Part shown: one piece after another, positions 53,122 to 62,082 of the stretch | How positions within the stretch are numbered: position 1 is the stretch's first letter | How the letters are laid out: each line of letters starts with the position of its first letter | Assembly: GCF_900155685.1 (NCBI RefSeq) | Contig: NZ_LT732547.1 | Coordinates: 517,648 to 581,647, forward strand | Origin: Paenibacillus bouchesdurhonensis | Lineage (GTDB): Bacteria > Bacillota > Bacilli > Paenibacillales > Paenibacillaceae | Reading direction: 5' to 3' | DNA length: 64,000 nucleotides | Position numbers and translations under genes: made by a program | Notes under the pieces: model-generated | The model's input: only the letters and a program-made list of their open reading frames with translations | Databases searched by the model: none | Told to the model about the DNA's origin: nothing

Positions 53122-54252
53122 ATGAAAACGGAACAGGCTTGGATAAACGAGGCTTGGCATAAATCGCTGGAAAAAACGCTGCGGAATACCGCTCGAATCG
53201 GATCTGATTTTCCCCATGCGAGTCAAAATGGAGTATATCAACTGGCTGAGCCAAGCTGGTGGACAGCGGGCTTTTGGCCGGGGATGCTCTGGCTTCTGTA
53301 TCAGGAGAGCGGAAAGGAAGAGCTGAAGGCGCTGGCCGAGGAATGTGAGGCTAAACTGGATGAAGTGCTTCACGGCTTTGTAAAGCTGGATCATGATATG
53401 GGGTTCATGTGGACATTGACCAGTATTGCAAACTACATGTTGACAGGCAACGAAACTTCGCGAATAAGAGCTATGAAGGCTGCGAACTATCTTGCTGCTC
53501 GTTTTAATTTGAAGGGGCAATTTATCCGGGCGTGGAATCCCTGGTCAGAAGGAGAGCGGAATGAAGGCCAGGCCATCATTGATTGCTGCATGAATATGCC
53601 GCTCCTGTTCTGGGCTTCGCGTGTCAGCGGCGATCCTCGTTTTGCCCACATTGCCGAGGCGCATATGGATACCGTGCTAAAGTATTTTATTCGAGATGAC
53701 GGCTCGGTGTATCATATCGTCAATTTTGATCCGCAGACGGGTGAAATGCTGGAAGGGTTGGGCGGTCAGGGATATGCTCCTGAATCTGCCTGGTCGCGGG
53801 GCGCTGCTTGGGCCATCTACGGCCTGGCTTTGGCTTATCACCATACAGGTAAGGAGGATTATTTCCAAGCCGCGAAGCGAGTGGCGAATTTCTTTCTCAG
53901 CAGGCTGCCGGAGGATAGTGTGCCCGCTTGGGACTTTCGTGCTCCTGATGAGCTGCGCAGTCTTCGTGACAGTTCGGCCGGCTCCTGTGCGGCAAGCGGT
54001 CTTCTGCTGCTCGCGAATCAGAGTGAGGGAGGAGATGCGGATGTCTACCGTGCAGGCGGTGAGCGAATATTGAAGTCCCTGTACAAAAACTACGGCACCT
54101 GGAATCTCCCTGAAGAGGAAGGGCTGCTGCTGCATGGTACGAGCAACTATCCGCAGGGCACCAATATCGATGTCCCGTTGATTTACGGCGACTACTTCTT
54201 TGTAGAAGGCTTGGCTCGGCTGAAGGGCTGCGGGCCGTTTTATTGGGAGTAA
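53122..54252 (+). CDS. GH88 unsaturated glucuronyl hydrolase
   Basis: The 376-aa (alpha/alpha)6-barrel protein shows the two essential aspartates of the family: D92 ('KLDHDMGFMW') and D154 ('AIIDCCMNMPLLFWAS'), plus 'SWWTAGFWPGMLWLLY', 'WSRGAAWAIYGLAL' and 'YPQGTNIDVPLIYGDYFFVE'. It hydrates the 4,5-double bond of unsaturated uronic residues released by a lyase, completing breakdown. A terminator follows 105 bp later, so it is the last gene of the locus. Confidence 0.93.
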   Translation: MKTEQAWINEAWHKSLEKTLRNTARIGSDFPHASQNGVYQLAEPSWWTAGFWPGMLWLLYQESGKEELKALAEECEAKLDEVLHGFVKLDHDMGFMWTLTSIANYMLTGNETSRIRAMKAANYLAARFNLKGQFIRAWNPWSEGERNEGQAIIDCCMNMPLLFWASRVSGDPRFAHIAEAHMDTVLKYFIRDDGSVYHIVNFDPQTGEMLEGLGGQGYAPESAWSRGAAWAIYGLALAYHHTGKEDYFQAAKRVANFFLSRLPEDSVPAWDFRAPDELRSLRDSSAGSCAASGLLLLANQSEGGDADVYRAGGERILKSLYKNYGTWNLPEEEGLLLHGTSNYPQGTNIDVPLIYGDYFFVEGLARLKGCGPFYWE

Positions 54253-54356
54253 TCTTTTTAAGGCGGTGCATGGGTATCGATTTCGGCGGATTGCTATCGA
54301 GCTCTAGCATTTCTTGTATCGTGTATGTATAATTGTGGAATATCCTCTAACCGCAT

Positions 54357-54400
54357 CGCCCCAGCCTAAGATAAGAGCGATCTTAAGCTGGGGCGTTTTG
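54357..54400 (+). terminator. Terminator of the glycan utilisation locus
   Basis: Stem CGCCCCAGC (54357-54365) with GCTGGGGCG (54387-54395), extended by TAAGAT/ATCTTA, then TTTTG. Confidence 0.88.
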
Positions 54401-54454
54401 TTGGATAGAGGAGTATGGGCAATATCAACTATACATATAAGGAGAAGATGACTT

Positions 54455-54622
54455 ATGGATACTGCTGCGAATGTTGGCATATTTGGCATTTTTCCAATTT
54501 TGGCTATTCTAATTTACTTAGCATTGATCGGACTAAGCGTTTACTGCTTGATTTTATTTATTAAGCTTGCTCATAGAGGAATTAAGGCCCTAGACATTTA
54601 CATTCATGAAAAGGGGCGTTAG
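54455..54622 (+). CDS. Small membrane peptide
   Basis: ATG 54455 has AGGAG 10 bases upstream. The 55-aa product (MDTAANVGIFGIFPILAILI..., ending 'LDIYIHEKGR') has one long hydrophobic stretch (residues 7-38). It overlaps the next gene's start by 17 bp, suggesting coupling. Confidence 0.6.
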   Translation: MDTAANVGIFGIFPILAILIYLALIGLSVYCLILFIKLAHRGIKALDIYIHEKGR

Positions 54623-55073
54623 TCTCGAAATTCCAAACAAACATGGAAGTTATCTTGGCGAGATATTAGAGCCCCTTGATGTCTCAGCCTTCCATTGGCG
54701 TACTGGCGGTGAGGAGTCTTATTTAATAAATGCGGAAGGACTGGGGCCTCCCCTTTTTATAGAACAGGCAAGTGGCATGGAGGGCGAGCTTCTAAAGGAT
54801 CTTATAGAAAATAAATCATATTATTTAATATTTGCAGATCTCAAAGCTTATCCCAAGGGGCAAAACATAACGAATGTGGAAACGTACGAGGATTTTTTAC
54901 ATAGTGGTTGTCAACTATGCCTGCTTGTCGTGGATAGCGTATATATCACGATATTTTGTAAGAGCAATGTGCAACTTGAAAGTCTATATCAAAATGCAAG
55001 CGAAAAAGGATTTTGCCATGTCCAATATATCACCGATGAAAATGACTTTAGAACTAGACTGTCCGTATGGTAG
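54606..55073 (+). CDS. DUF2691 family protein
   Basis: The 155-aa sequence opening 'MKRGVSLEIPNKHGSYLGEI' and continuing 'DVSAFHWRTGGEESY' fits the DUF2691 family of Bacillales. Function is unknown. ATG 54606 lies within the preceding small gene. Confidence 0.75.
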   Translation: MKRGVSLEIPNKHGSYLGEILEPLDVSAFHWRTGGEESYLINAEGLGPPLFIEQASGMEGELLKDLIENKSYYLIFADLKAYPKGQNITNVETYEDFLHSGCQLCLLVVDSVYITIFCKSNVQLESLYQNASEKGFCHVQYITDENDFRTRLSVW

Positions 55074-55132
55074 TCCGGTGGTAGCTTAATAGTCACGGAA
55101 ACCTTCTCGTCTACATCTAGCGAGAGCCATTA

Positions 55133-55170
55133 AAATCACCGTCTTCCGAGGGAAGACGGTGATTTGTTTT
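55133..55170 (+). terminator. Terminator after DUF2691 gene
   Basis: Perfect 15-bp stem AAATCACCGTCTTCC (55133-55147) with GGAAGACGGTGATTT (55151-55165), loop GAG, then GTTTT. Confidence 0.92.
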
Positions 55171-55198
55171 AATGAGTAACACCTATAACTAAAGGCGA

Positions 55199-55423
55199 TT
55201 AATCGACGTTCCAGTTGGCCATCATGCCTCTCGCCATTTCCATGTCGGCCTCTTTTCCTGTGGTAAGGGCGAACTTGGCGACTAAAGCCGGATAAGCAGC
55301 CCATTGCTCCGCGATGTGCTCATGCATACGGGGCCAGGTTTTGCCCCCAGCCTTTTCATAACGTCTAAGCAAATCCCGCAATCTATCTTGGCCAAAAAGG
55401 GCATATAGAATGCCCCGAGCCTA
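55199..55423 (-). pseudogene. C-terminal gene remnant, unidentified
   Basis: Minus-strand frame from about 55423 reads 'RGILYALFGQDRLRDLLRRY' and 'EKAGGKTWPRMHEHIAEQWA', then stops at 55199. An upstream stop (TAG) precedes it, so the 5' part is lost. The family was not recognised. The abrupt border with the next remnant suggests a deletion join. Confidence 0.5.
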
Positions 55424-55524
55424 CCACTGAACCATTCGGTATGCGTGTCTGTTATATCGCTGACCCCGAAGGAAACCTTATAGAAATATGTTCAGGAAAT
55501 GACAATAGCAATCAAGCCAAATAA
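55422..55524 (+). pseudogene. Glyoxalase/VOC C-terminal remnant
   Basis: 'TTEPFGMRVCYIADPEGNLI' then 'EICSGNDNSNQAK' and stop (55522-55524) is the closing strand of a VOC domain with its 'DPEGN' turn. The rest of the gene is missing. It abuts the minus-strand remnant at about 55423. Confidence 0.6.
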
Positions 55525-55602
55525 TATAATATGATTTTTTAGTCGGCTGCTGAATGGCATAGTCGATTATTATTACCTATCATAATCATAAGAAATCTGT
55601 AA

Positions 55603-55632
55603 TTGATCATGGATCATGGCCTCTCCTATACT
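55603..55632 (+). promoter_or_regulatory. Promoter of the thioredoxin-like gene
   Basis: TTGATC (55603-55608), 18 bp, TATACT (55627-55632). Confidence 0.65.
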
Positions 55633-55677
55633 ATAACTAAGTAGCAATGCTACATAATTTCTGAGGAGATGATCGTA

Positions 55678-55917
55678 ATGTCAAAAGCGGTTTTTTATCA
55701 TGCGGGTTGTCCGATTTGCGTGGATGCGGAGCAGGTGGTGCTCAGGTATCTTGACGAATCAAAACTTAATACGGAGATCGTGCATCTGGGCACGGCCCGG
55801 AATCGCATTGAAGAAGCGGAGAGTGCCGGGGTTCAATCTGTTCCTGCTTTGGTGATCGATGGTAATGTGTATCACATCAACTATGGCGCGAGCCTGGAGG
55901 ATGTCAAAAAAGGTTAA
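55678..55917 (+). CDS. Thioredoxin/glutaredoxin-like small redox protein
   Basis: ATG 55678 follows AGGAG with 9-base spacing; ATG 55669 abuts that site. The 79-aa protein has an early CPIC motif (C11, C14; 'HAGCPICVDAE') and 'SVPALVIDGN' with the cis-Pro of the thioredoxin fold. It is a compact thiol-disulfide oxidoreductase. A cysteine-rich MarR regulator follows, so thiol stress is a likely theme. Confidence 0.82.
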   Translation: MSKAVFYHAGCPICVDAEQVVLRYLDESKLNTEIVHLGTARNRIEEAESAGVQSVPALVIDGNVYHINYGASLEDVKKG

Positions 55918-55930
55918 CTTTACCTATAGG

Positions 55931-55960
55931 AAAGGTGCCTGTCTAGGCGCCTTTTCCTTT
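55931..55960 (+). terminator. Terminator after the redox gene
   Basis: Stem AAAGGTGCCT (55931-55940) with AGGCGCCTTT (55945-55954), one G-T pair, then TTCC and a T-rich tail. Confidence 0.8.
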
Positions 55961-55986
55961 TTTAAATCAGCTTTTATCTGACCATG

Positions 55987-55998
55987 TTTACATGTAAA
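55987..55998. promoter_or_regulatory. Candidate MarR operator
   Basis: A perfect 12-bp palindrome, TTTACATGTAAA, 38 bp upstream of the MarR gene. MarR dimers bind such sites, so autoregulation is likely. Confidence 0.5.
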
Positions 55999-56035
55999 AT
56001 GGATACAAGAATGAACATGGAAGGTACGAATAGCT

Positions 56036-56650
56036 ATGATATTTGATCCCCAGCACCGCAAAGACAATCGTTCAGCCCGCGTCAGCATGGCTCTCTTTCG
56101 GATTTCGCAGGCTATCAAAAAGGTGACACAAGCAGAGAGCGACGCACTGGGGTTATCGCCCGTACAGATTCAAGCGCTGCTGTTTGCGGCATATACCCGA
56201 AGCGATGTGGCTACCGTGGGTAATTTTGCTGGCGCCATCGGTACGACCCATGTAACTGCGGTGAAGATTATCAATGGATTGGTCGGTAAAGGGCTAGTCA
56301 GCAAAGCGCAAAAGCCCGAGGATCGCCGAGTAACCTTGCTCAATTTGACTGCAGAAGGTAGAGTCATCGTTTCGCAGCTGAACCATTGGGGACGCTCCCT
56401 CGAAGAAGCGCTCGGCTCTATTCCGGATGAAGCTTTGGCGGATTTCGAGCTGGGGCTCGGCGCTATTATTTCGGCCATGCAGCAGCGCGGCCAGCTTGTG
56501 GTTGCTGAACCCTGCTTAGGCTGCATGCATTTTCATCCGAATGCCGGCGATGCCGCAGCACCTCATTATTGCGGACTTGTCCAAAAATATCTTACCCACG
56601 AAGCCTCTCTCCAAGAGTGCCCCGAACATACTCCTTCTATCGAAGTCTGA
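56036..56650 (+). CDS. MarR-family regulator with C-terminal cysteine cluster
   Basis: Residues 15-145 form the winged helix ('LSPVQIQALLFAA', 'VTAVKIINGLVGKGLVSKAQ', 'KPEDRRVTLLNLTAEG'). The tail has 'EPCLGCMHFHPNAG', 'HYCGL' and 'LQECPEHT': four Cys and several His residues, enough for a zinc or iron-sulfur site, beyond the standard MarR size. The extension suggests metal or redox sensing. It lies after a thioredoxin-like gene, with a palindrome in between. Confidence 0.82.
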   Translation: MIFDPQHRKDNRSARVSMALFRISQAIKKVTQAESDALGLSPVQIQALLFAAYTRSDVATVGNFAGAIGTTHVTAVKIINGLVGKGLVSKAQKPEDRRVTLLNLTAEGRVIVSQLNHWGRSLEEALGSIPDEALADFELGLGAIISAMQQRGQLVVAEPCLGCMHFHPNAGDAAAPHYCGLVQKYLTHEASLQECPEHTPSIEV

Positions 56651-56749
56651 AAGGAAATGGGTCGACTTTCGTCTCCCCCTTGCCTTATACAGGACTTCAT
56701 TCCCCTTAAACCATAGGGATAACCTATCAAAATGATATAAATTATTGAA

Positions 56750-56778
56750 TTGAACGATCGATTCCTGCGCTCTATACT
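56750..56778 (+). promoter_or_regulatory. Promoter of the PLP-enzyme operon
   Basis: TTGAAC (56750-56755), 17 bp, TATACT (56773-56778), 48 bp before the first gene. Confidence 0.7.
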
Positions 56779-56825
56779 AGAGCGAAATACGGAAACCGTC
56801 TCCTGAAAGGAATTGAACAAAAATT

Positions 56826-58298
56826 ATGGTTCATCACCGTACCCCCTTATTTACTGCTTTAACCGAGCATGCCAAGCGCAATCCAATTCCGTTCCATATA
56901 CCCGGCCACAAAAAAGGCGAGGGCATGGAAAACGGGTTTAAAACCTTTTTGGGCGACAATGCCTTGTCCATTGATCTAATCAATATTGCGCCTTTGGATG
57001 ATTTGCACCAGCCCACCGGAGTGATTGATGAAGCACAGCGCTTGGCTGCATATGCTTTTGGTGCGGATTATTCTTTGTTTTCCGTGCAGGGTACAAGTAC
57101 CGCGATTATGACGATGATCATGTCGGTTTGCGGCCCGGGCGATAAAATTATCGTGCCGCGGAACCTGCATAAGTCGATTTTGTCGGCGATCATTTTCGCC
57201 GGAGCAAAGCCGATCTTTGTTACCCCGGAGCGGGATGCAGATTGGGGCATCGATCATGGTATTTCCGTTCGCTCGGTCAAGAAGGCAATTGAAAGGCATC
57301 CGGATGCCAAGGCCGTACTGGTGATCAATCCGACGTATTTCGGGGTATGCACGAATTTAAAGGCGATCGTTGATCTGGCTCACCATTACGGCATACCCGT
57401 ACTCGTCGACGAGGCGCATGGAGCGCTGCTGCATTTTCACGACAAGCTTCCGTTATCGGCGATGCAGGCCGGCGCAGATATGGCGGCGACAAGCATGCAC
57501 AAGCTTGGTGGATCATTGACCCAAAGCTCGCTTCTTCACATCAAGAAGGGCATTGTGCAACCGGAAAAAGTACAGGCGATGTTCAGTATGCTGACAACGA
57601 CCTCCACTTCTTACATTCTGTTAGCCTCCTTGGATGCAGCACGCAAGCAGCTCGCCCTGCAAGGCTGCGAGATGTCGAGTAAAGCAATTCGATTGGCGGA
57701 GTACGCCAGAAACCGGATCAATGAAATTCCCGGTCTGTCTTCCTTTGGGAGAGAGATTTTGTGGACGGACGCGGCGTTTGATTTCGATCCTACCAAGCTT
57801 ACGGTGCATGTTCGGGAGCTTGGAATTACCGGATATGATGCGGAGCAATGGCTGCGAGACCATTACAACATCGAAGTGGAGCTGAGCGATTTATACAATA
57901 TTCTGTGCTTAATCACGCCGGGCGACTCGAAAGAAACCATAGACTGTCTACTGAACGCTTTAGCTGAGCTCGCTAACGAGCACTACAAGCAACAAGCGGA
58001 TCTTCAAGCTGTGGATGTCAAATTACCCGAGATTCCGCAGCTGGCCTTAACGCCAAGAGACGCTTTTTACGGGGATGTCGAGCTTATACCTATCGCCCAA
58101 TCCGCTGGACGCATCATTGCAGAGTCCATCTATGTTTATCCTCCGGGCATTCCTATTTTGCTGCCGGGGGAAGTGATTGCAGAGCAGCATATCCGTTACA
58201 TTCTGGAGCATTTGGAAGTCGGTCTTCCTGTAAAGGGGCCCGAGGATTTGACGGTTCAAAACGTTAAGGTTGTGGTCGAAGTGAAGGCTATTTTTTAA
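56826..58298 (+). CDS. speA: Arginine/lysine/ornithine decarboxylase (SpeA type)
   Basis: The 490-aa fold-type I PLP enzyme opens 'PFHIPGHKKGEGM', with 'FSVQGTSTAIMTMIMSVCGP', 'VDEAHGALLHFHDKLP' and the PLP lysine K226 in 'ATSMHKLGGSLTQSS'. This is the short Orn/Lys/Arg decarboxylase of Bacillales; SpeA of B. subtilis makes agmatine for polyamines. Substrate choice among Arg, Lys and Orn cannot be fixed here. It leads an operon of four PLP enzymes. Confidence 0.82.
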   Translation: MVHHRTPLFTALTEHAKRNPIPFHIPGHKKGEGMENGFKTFLGDNALSIDLINIAPLDDLHQPTGVIDEAQRLAAYAFGADYSLFSVQGTSTAIMTMIMSVCGPGDKIIVPRNLHKSILSAIIFAGAKPIFVTPERDADWGIDHGISVRSVKKAIERHPDAKAVLVINPTYFGVCTNLKAIVDLAHHYGIPVLVDEAHGALLHFHDKLPLSAMQAGADMAATSMHKLGGSLTQSSLLHIKKGIVQPEKVQAMFSMLTTTSTSYILLASLDAARKQLALQGCEMSSKAIRLAEYARNRINEIPGLSSFGREILWTDAAFDFDPTKLTVHVRELGITGYDAEQWLRDHYNIEVELSDLYNILCLITPGDSKETIDCLLNALAELANEHYKQQADLQAVDVKLPEIPQLALTPRDAFYGDVELIPIAQSAGRIIAESIYVYPPGIPILLPGEVIAEQHIRYILEHLEVGLPVKGPEDLTVQNVKVVVEVKAIF

Positions 58299-58313
58299 AG
58301 GGAGGAATTGGGA

Positions 58314-59561
58314 ATGAAACACCTGCTCAAACAAGATCCGGCTATAGCCAAAGTGATTCAGCAGGAACTGGAACGACAACGCGACAAAATTGAATTGATT
58401 GCTTCGGAGAATTTTGTCAGTGGAGCGATTATGGAGGCGATGGGTACTGTTTTAACCAATAAATACGCGGAAGGCTACCCTGGAAAAAGATTTTACGGCG
58501 GCTGTCAGTACGTGGACAGGGTAGAGGATTTGGCCAGGCAAAGAGTGAAGGAACTGTTCGGGGCAGAGCATGCCAACGTGCAGCCCCATTCAGGAGCACA
58601 GGCCAATATGGCCGTTTACTTTGCCGCTGTAAACGCCGGGGATACGATTCTCGGCATGAATCTATCGCATGGCGGCCATTTGACGCATGGAAGTCCCGTC
58701 AATGCTTCTGGAAAATTATATAACTTTATTCCGTATGGAGTTAATGCTCAGACCTCTCGCATTGATTTTGATGAGGTGCGAAAGTTGGCCCATAAACACA
58801 AGCCGCGCATGATCGTCGTAGGGGCAAGCGCCTATCCGCGGACGATTGATTTTGAGCCTTTTGCCCAGATTGCTGAAGAAGTAGGCGCGCTGTTCCTTGT
58901 TGATATGGCCCACATTGCGGGGATCGTTGCGGCAGGCTTGCATCCGAATCCAGTGCCCCACGCTCACTTTGTGACAACGACCACTCATAAAACATTGCGC
59001 GGGCCGAGAGGCGGGGTTATTTTATGCAAGGAATCGTGGGCGCAAGCCATTGATAAAGCGGTCTTTCCAACGACGCAGGGCGGCCCGCTTATGCATATGA
59101 TTGCAGCCAAAGCTGTCGCTTTCGAAGAAAATGCCGGGGCTGAATTTAGAATATACATGGAACGCGTCCTGCAGAACGCCAAAATATTGGCGGAAGCATT
59201 AATGGCAGAAGGTCTGCACGTCGTTTCCGGAGGAACGGACAATCACCTGATTCTTCTGGATCTTCGCAGCATTGGGCTGACCGGCAAAGAGGCTCAGCAA
59301 CTGCTAGATGAAATTGGAATTACCGTTAATAAGAACGCTATTCCTTTTGATCCTACAAGCCCGCTTGTCACGAGCGGGATTCGGCTCGGAACTCCTGCGG
59401 CTACAACAAGAGGCATGGGGCCGGAGGAAATGAAGGAGATTGCCGGGATCATTGCGACCGCTTTAAAGCATCCGCATCATTCGGCGGTTCACGAGCAATT
59501 GAGTGGCAAGGTACAGGAAATTACCTCGCGGTTCTCTTTGTATGAGAAAACAATGAGCTGA
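58314..59561 (+). CDS. glyA: Serine hydroxymethyltransferase
   Basis: ATG 58314 has GGGAGG 8 bases upstream (TTG 58308 in frame). '[10 protein letters not shown]', '[18 protein letters not shown]' and the PLP lysine K226 in '[14 protein letters not shown]' are diagnostic. It interconverts serine and glycine with tetrahydrofolate. At 415 aa it is full length. Its place among amino-acid PLP enzymes rather than housekeeping neighbours suggests a second glyA copy. Confidence 0.92.
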   Translation: MKHLLKQDPAIAKVIQQELERQRDKIELIASENFVSGAIMEAMGTVLTNKYAEGYPGKRFYGGCQYVDRVEDLARQRVKELFGAEHANVQPHSGAQANMAVYFAAVNAGDTILGMNLSHGGHLTHGSPVNASGKLYNFIPYGVNAQTSRIDFDEVRKLAHKHKPRMIVVGASAYPRTIDFEPFAQIAEEVGALFLVDMAHIAGIVAAGLHPNPVPHAHFVTTTTHKTLRGPRGGVILCKESWAQAIDKAVFPTTQGGPLMHMIAAKAVAFEENAGAEFRIYMERVLQNAKILAEALMAEGLHVVSGGTDNHLILLDLRSIGLTGKEAQQLLDEIGITVNKNAIPFDPTSPLVTSGIRLGTPAATTRGMGPEEMKEIAGIIATALKHPHHSAVHEQLSGKVQEITSRFSLYEKTMS

Positions 59562-59574
59562 AGGAGGAGCAGCC

Positions 59575-60891
59575 ATGACATCCAGCACCAGAAGGAAGGA
59601 TTCTTACTCTAGAGCAGCCTTCGCTGAGGCCAAAAGCGTGATCCCCGGAGGGGTGAACAGCCCGGTTCGCGCTTTTTCATCGGTCGGCTTACCCCCTGTG
59701 TTCATCGCAGGCGGACAAGGCTCGCACGTGTTCGATATCGATGGGAATGAGTTCATAGATTATATCGGCTCGTGGGGGCCGTTGATCTTGGGACATGCTC
59801 ATCCGGAGGTTGTCGAGGCAATAGGAAAAGCGGCGGCTCAAGGAACAAGCTTTGGCTTGCCCACAGAAATTGAAACGAAAATGGCCACGCTGATCATCGA
59901 AAGCGTTCCGTCTATAGATATGGTACGCATGGTGAATTCCGGTACGGAAGCTTCAATGAGTGTCCTACGTTTAGCCAGAGGATTTACGAAGCGGCAAAAA
60001 ATTGTGAAGTTCCAAGGAGGATATCACGGGCATGCGGATGCTCTGCTCATTAAATCCGGCTCCGGGGTGGCGACCTTGGGCTTGCCAGACAGCCCGGGAG
60101 TCCCTGAAAGTGTCGCTGCAAATACAATTACGGTGCCTTATAACAGTATGGCTAGCATTCGTCATACATTCGAACAATTTGGCGACCAAATCGCGGCCGT
60201 CATCGTTGAGCCAGTCGCCGGAAATATGGGTGTCGTGCCGCCCTTGCCCGGTTTTCTTCAAGGGTTAAGGGAGATTACCGCGCAGTACGGCAGCCTGCTG
60301 ATCTTCGATGAGGTCATGACGGGATTCCGGGTGAGCTATCATGGGGCGCAAGGGTTATACGGAATCGAGCCGGATCTTACCTGCCTTGGAAAAGTGATTG
60401 GCGGAGGTCTCCCGGTTGGCGCTTATGGCGGCAAGCATGAAATTATGCAGCAGATTGCTCCTGCCGGGCCCATCTATCAAGCCGGAACGTTATCGGGTAA
60501 TCCGCTCGCCATGACGGCTGGATATACGACTTTGCAATTGCTTGGACAGCCTGGAATCTATGACGAATTGGAAAGAAAAGCAGCTCGGCTGGCAGAAGGC
60601 TTTATGCGAAATGCCGAAATGACAGGGATTCCGCTCCAGGTCAATAGGGTAGGTTCGATGCTTTCTATTTTTTTTACGGAACATGACGTCGTGGATTATG
60701 AGACAGCTAAACGGTCGAATATGGGGTTGTTTAAACAATACTATGCAGCGATGCTGGATCGTGGCATTTTGACAGCACCTACCCCATATGAAGTCATGTT
60801 CATATCGGCTGCCCATTCGGATGAGGATATCGAAGCTACGATTAAAGCCCATTACGAGGTTTTAAAAACGATAGAATTCGTCAAGGAGTGA
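59575..60891 (+). CDS. hemL: Glutamate-1-semialdehyde 2,1-aminomutase-like
   Basis: ATG 59575 follows AAGGAGGAG. '[16 protein letters not shown]', '[18 protein letters not shown]', '[18 protein letters not shown]', 'FDEVMTGFR' and K273 in '[16 protein letters not shown]' match HemL closely. HemL makes 5-aminolevulinate for haem and cobalamin. No other hem gene is nearby, so this may be a paralogue with a separate role. Confidence 0.85.
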   Translation: MTSSTRRKDSYSRAAFAEAKSVIPGGVNSPVRAFSSVGLPPVFIAGGQGSHVFDIDGNEFIDYIGSWGPLILGHAHPEVVEAIGKAAAQGTSFGLPTEIETKMATLIIESVPSIDMVRMVNSGTEASMSVLRLARGFTKRQKIVKFQGGYHGHADALLIKSGSGVATLGLPDSPGVPESVAANTITVPYNSMASIRHTFEQFGDQIAAVIVEPVAGNMGVVPPLPGFLQGLREITAQYGSLLIFDEVMTGFRVSYHGAQGLYGIEPDLTCLGKVIGGGLPVGAYGGKHEIMQQIAPAGPIYQAGTLSGNPLAMTAGYTTLQLLGQPGIYDELERKAARLAEGFMRNAEMTGIPLQVNRVGSMLSIFFTEHDVVDYETAKRSNMGLFKQYYAAMLDRGILTAPTPYEVMFISAAHSDEDIEATIKAHYEVLKTIEFVKE

Positions 60892-60897
60892 TTTGGT

Positions 60898-62082
60898 TTG
60901 AATATGGCTGAGCCTAGTGACGACGACGCCCTGTTCCCGACCTATACGAAGTATCCCGTCTCGCTAGTCAAAGGGGATGGAAGCCGACTATGGGACGATC
61001 AAGGCAAAGAGTATTTGGACTTTATGTCGGGAATTGCGGTATGTAATTTGGGGCATGTGCCCTTGAAAATAAAACGAAGAATTCAGGAACAGCTCGAACA
61101 AGTGTGGCATGTATCCAACCTGTTCCATATTCCGAACCAGCAGAAGCTGGCGCAGATGCTCACCGCTCATAGCTGTGCGGATCTCGTCTTTTTTTGCAAT
61201 AGCGGGGCGGAAGCCAATGAAGCTGCTATCAAATGTGCCAGAAGATATCACCAGCGCGTGCTCGGGAACGGCAGATACGAGATCATTACGTTCGAAAAAT
61301 CCTTTCATGGGCGCACGATGGCCACATTGACCGCGACGGGGCAGGATAAGGTCAAGGATGGGTTCTTTCCGCTGCCGGAGGGGTTTGCCTATGCACGATA
61401 TAACAATATTCAATCGGTAGAAAATATAATTACTGAGCGAACCGCAGCGATCATGCTTGAGCTGGTACAGGGGGAGGGTGGCGTTTATGCCGCAGACCCC
61501 GAGTTTGTGACTCGGCTCTCCGCGCTATGCAAGGAGCAAGGACTCCTGCTTATGATCGATGAGGTGCAGACGGGGATGGGGCGAACGGGGAAGCTGTTTG
61601 CTTACGAGCATTATGGCATCGAACCGGATATCATCACGCTTGCGAAAGGGCTGGCCAACGGATTTCCTATCGGCGCAATGATGGGGAAGAAAAAGCTTCG
61701 CGACGCCTTCTCCCCAGGAAGCCATGCGTCGACATTCGGAGGCGCCCCGCTTGCGGCGGCGGCTGGTCTGGCTACACTGGAGACGATACTCGAGGAATGC
61801 CTGTGTGAACGCGCGGAGCAGATGGGAGCATATACTTTGCACAGGCTGCGGGAGCAGCTTCAATCTTATTCTATCGTTCAATCCGTAAGGGGCCTCGGTC
61901 TATTGATCGGCATTGAATGCCGCGAACCGATTGCCCCCATCATTCAAGAGCTGTTGCAGCATGGACTATTGGTTTTGGCAGCAGGTACTCATGTGATCCG
62001 TTTTATACCGAGCTTATATATTTCGAAGGAAGAAATCGACCAAGCCGTGGACATTGTCTCCACCGTGCTGGAGAAGCGTTAG
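60898..62082 (+). CDS. argD: Acetylornithine/ornithine-type aminotransferase (ArgD-like)
   Basis: TTG 60898 has AAGGAG 8 bases upstream, overlapping no other gene; ATG 60904 is an alternative. 'FFCNSGAEANEAAIKCARRY', 'SFHGRTMATLTATG', 'DEVQTGMGRTGKLFAYEHYG' and K250 in 'ITLAKGLANGFPIG' are class III aminotransferase features. No other arginine biosynthesis gene lies here, so ornithine or 4-aminobutyrate are also possible substrates. Its 3' end overlaps the convergent lysR gene by 4 bp. Confidence 0.82.
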   Translation: MNMAEPSDDDALFPTYTKYPVSLVKGDGSRLWDDQGKEYLDFMSGIAVCNLGHVPLKIKRRIQEQLEQVWHVSNLFHIPNQQKLAQMLTAHSCADLVFFCNSGAEANEAAIKCARRYHQRVLGNGRYEIITFEKSFHGRTMATLTATGQDKVKDGFFPLPEGFAYARYNNIQSVENIITERTAAIMLELVQGEGGVYAADPEFVTRLSALCKEQGLLLMIDEVQTGMGRTGKLFAYEHYGIEPDIITLAKGLANGFPIGAMMGKKKLRDAFSPGSHASTFGGAPLAAAAGLATLETILEECLCERAEQMGAYTLHRLREQLQSYSIVQSVRGLGLLIGIECREPIAPIIQELLQHGLLVLAAGTHVIRFIPSLYISKEEIDQAVDIVSTVLEKR

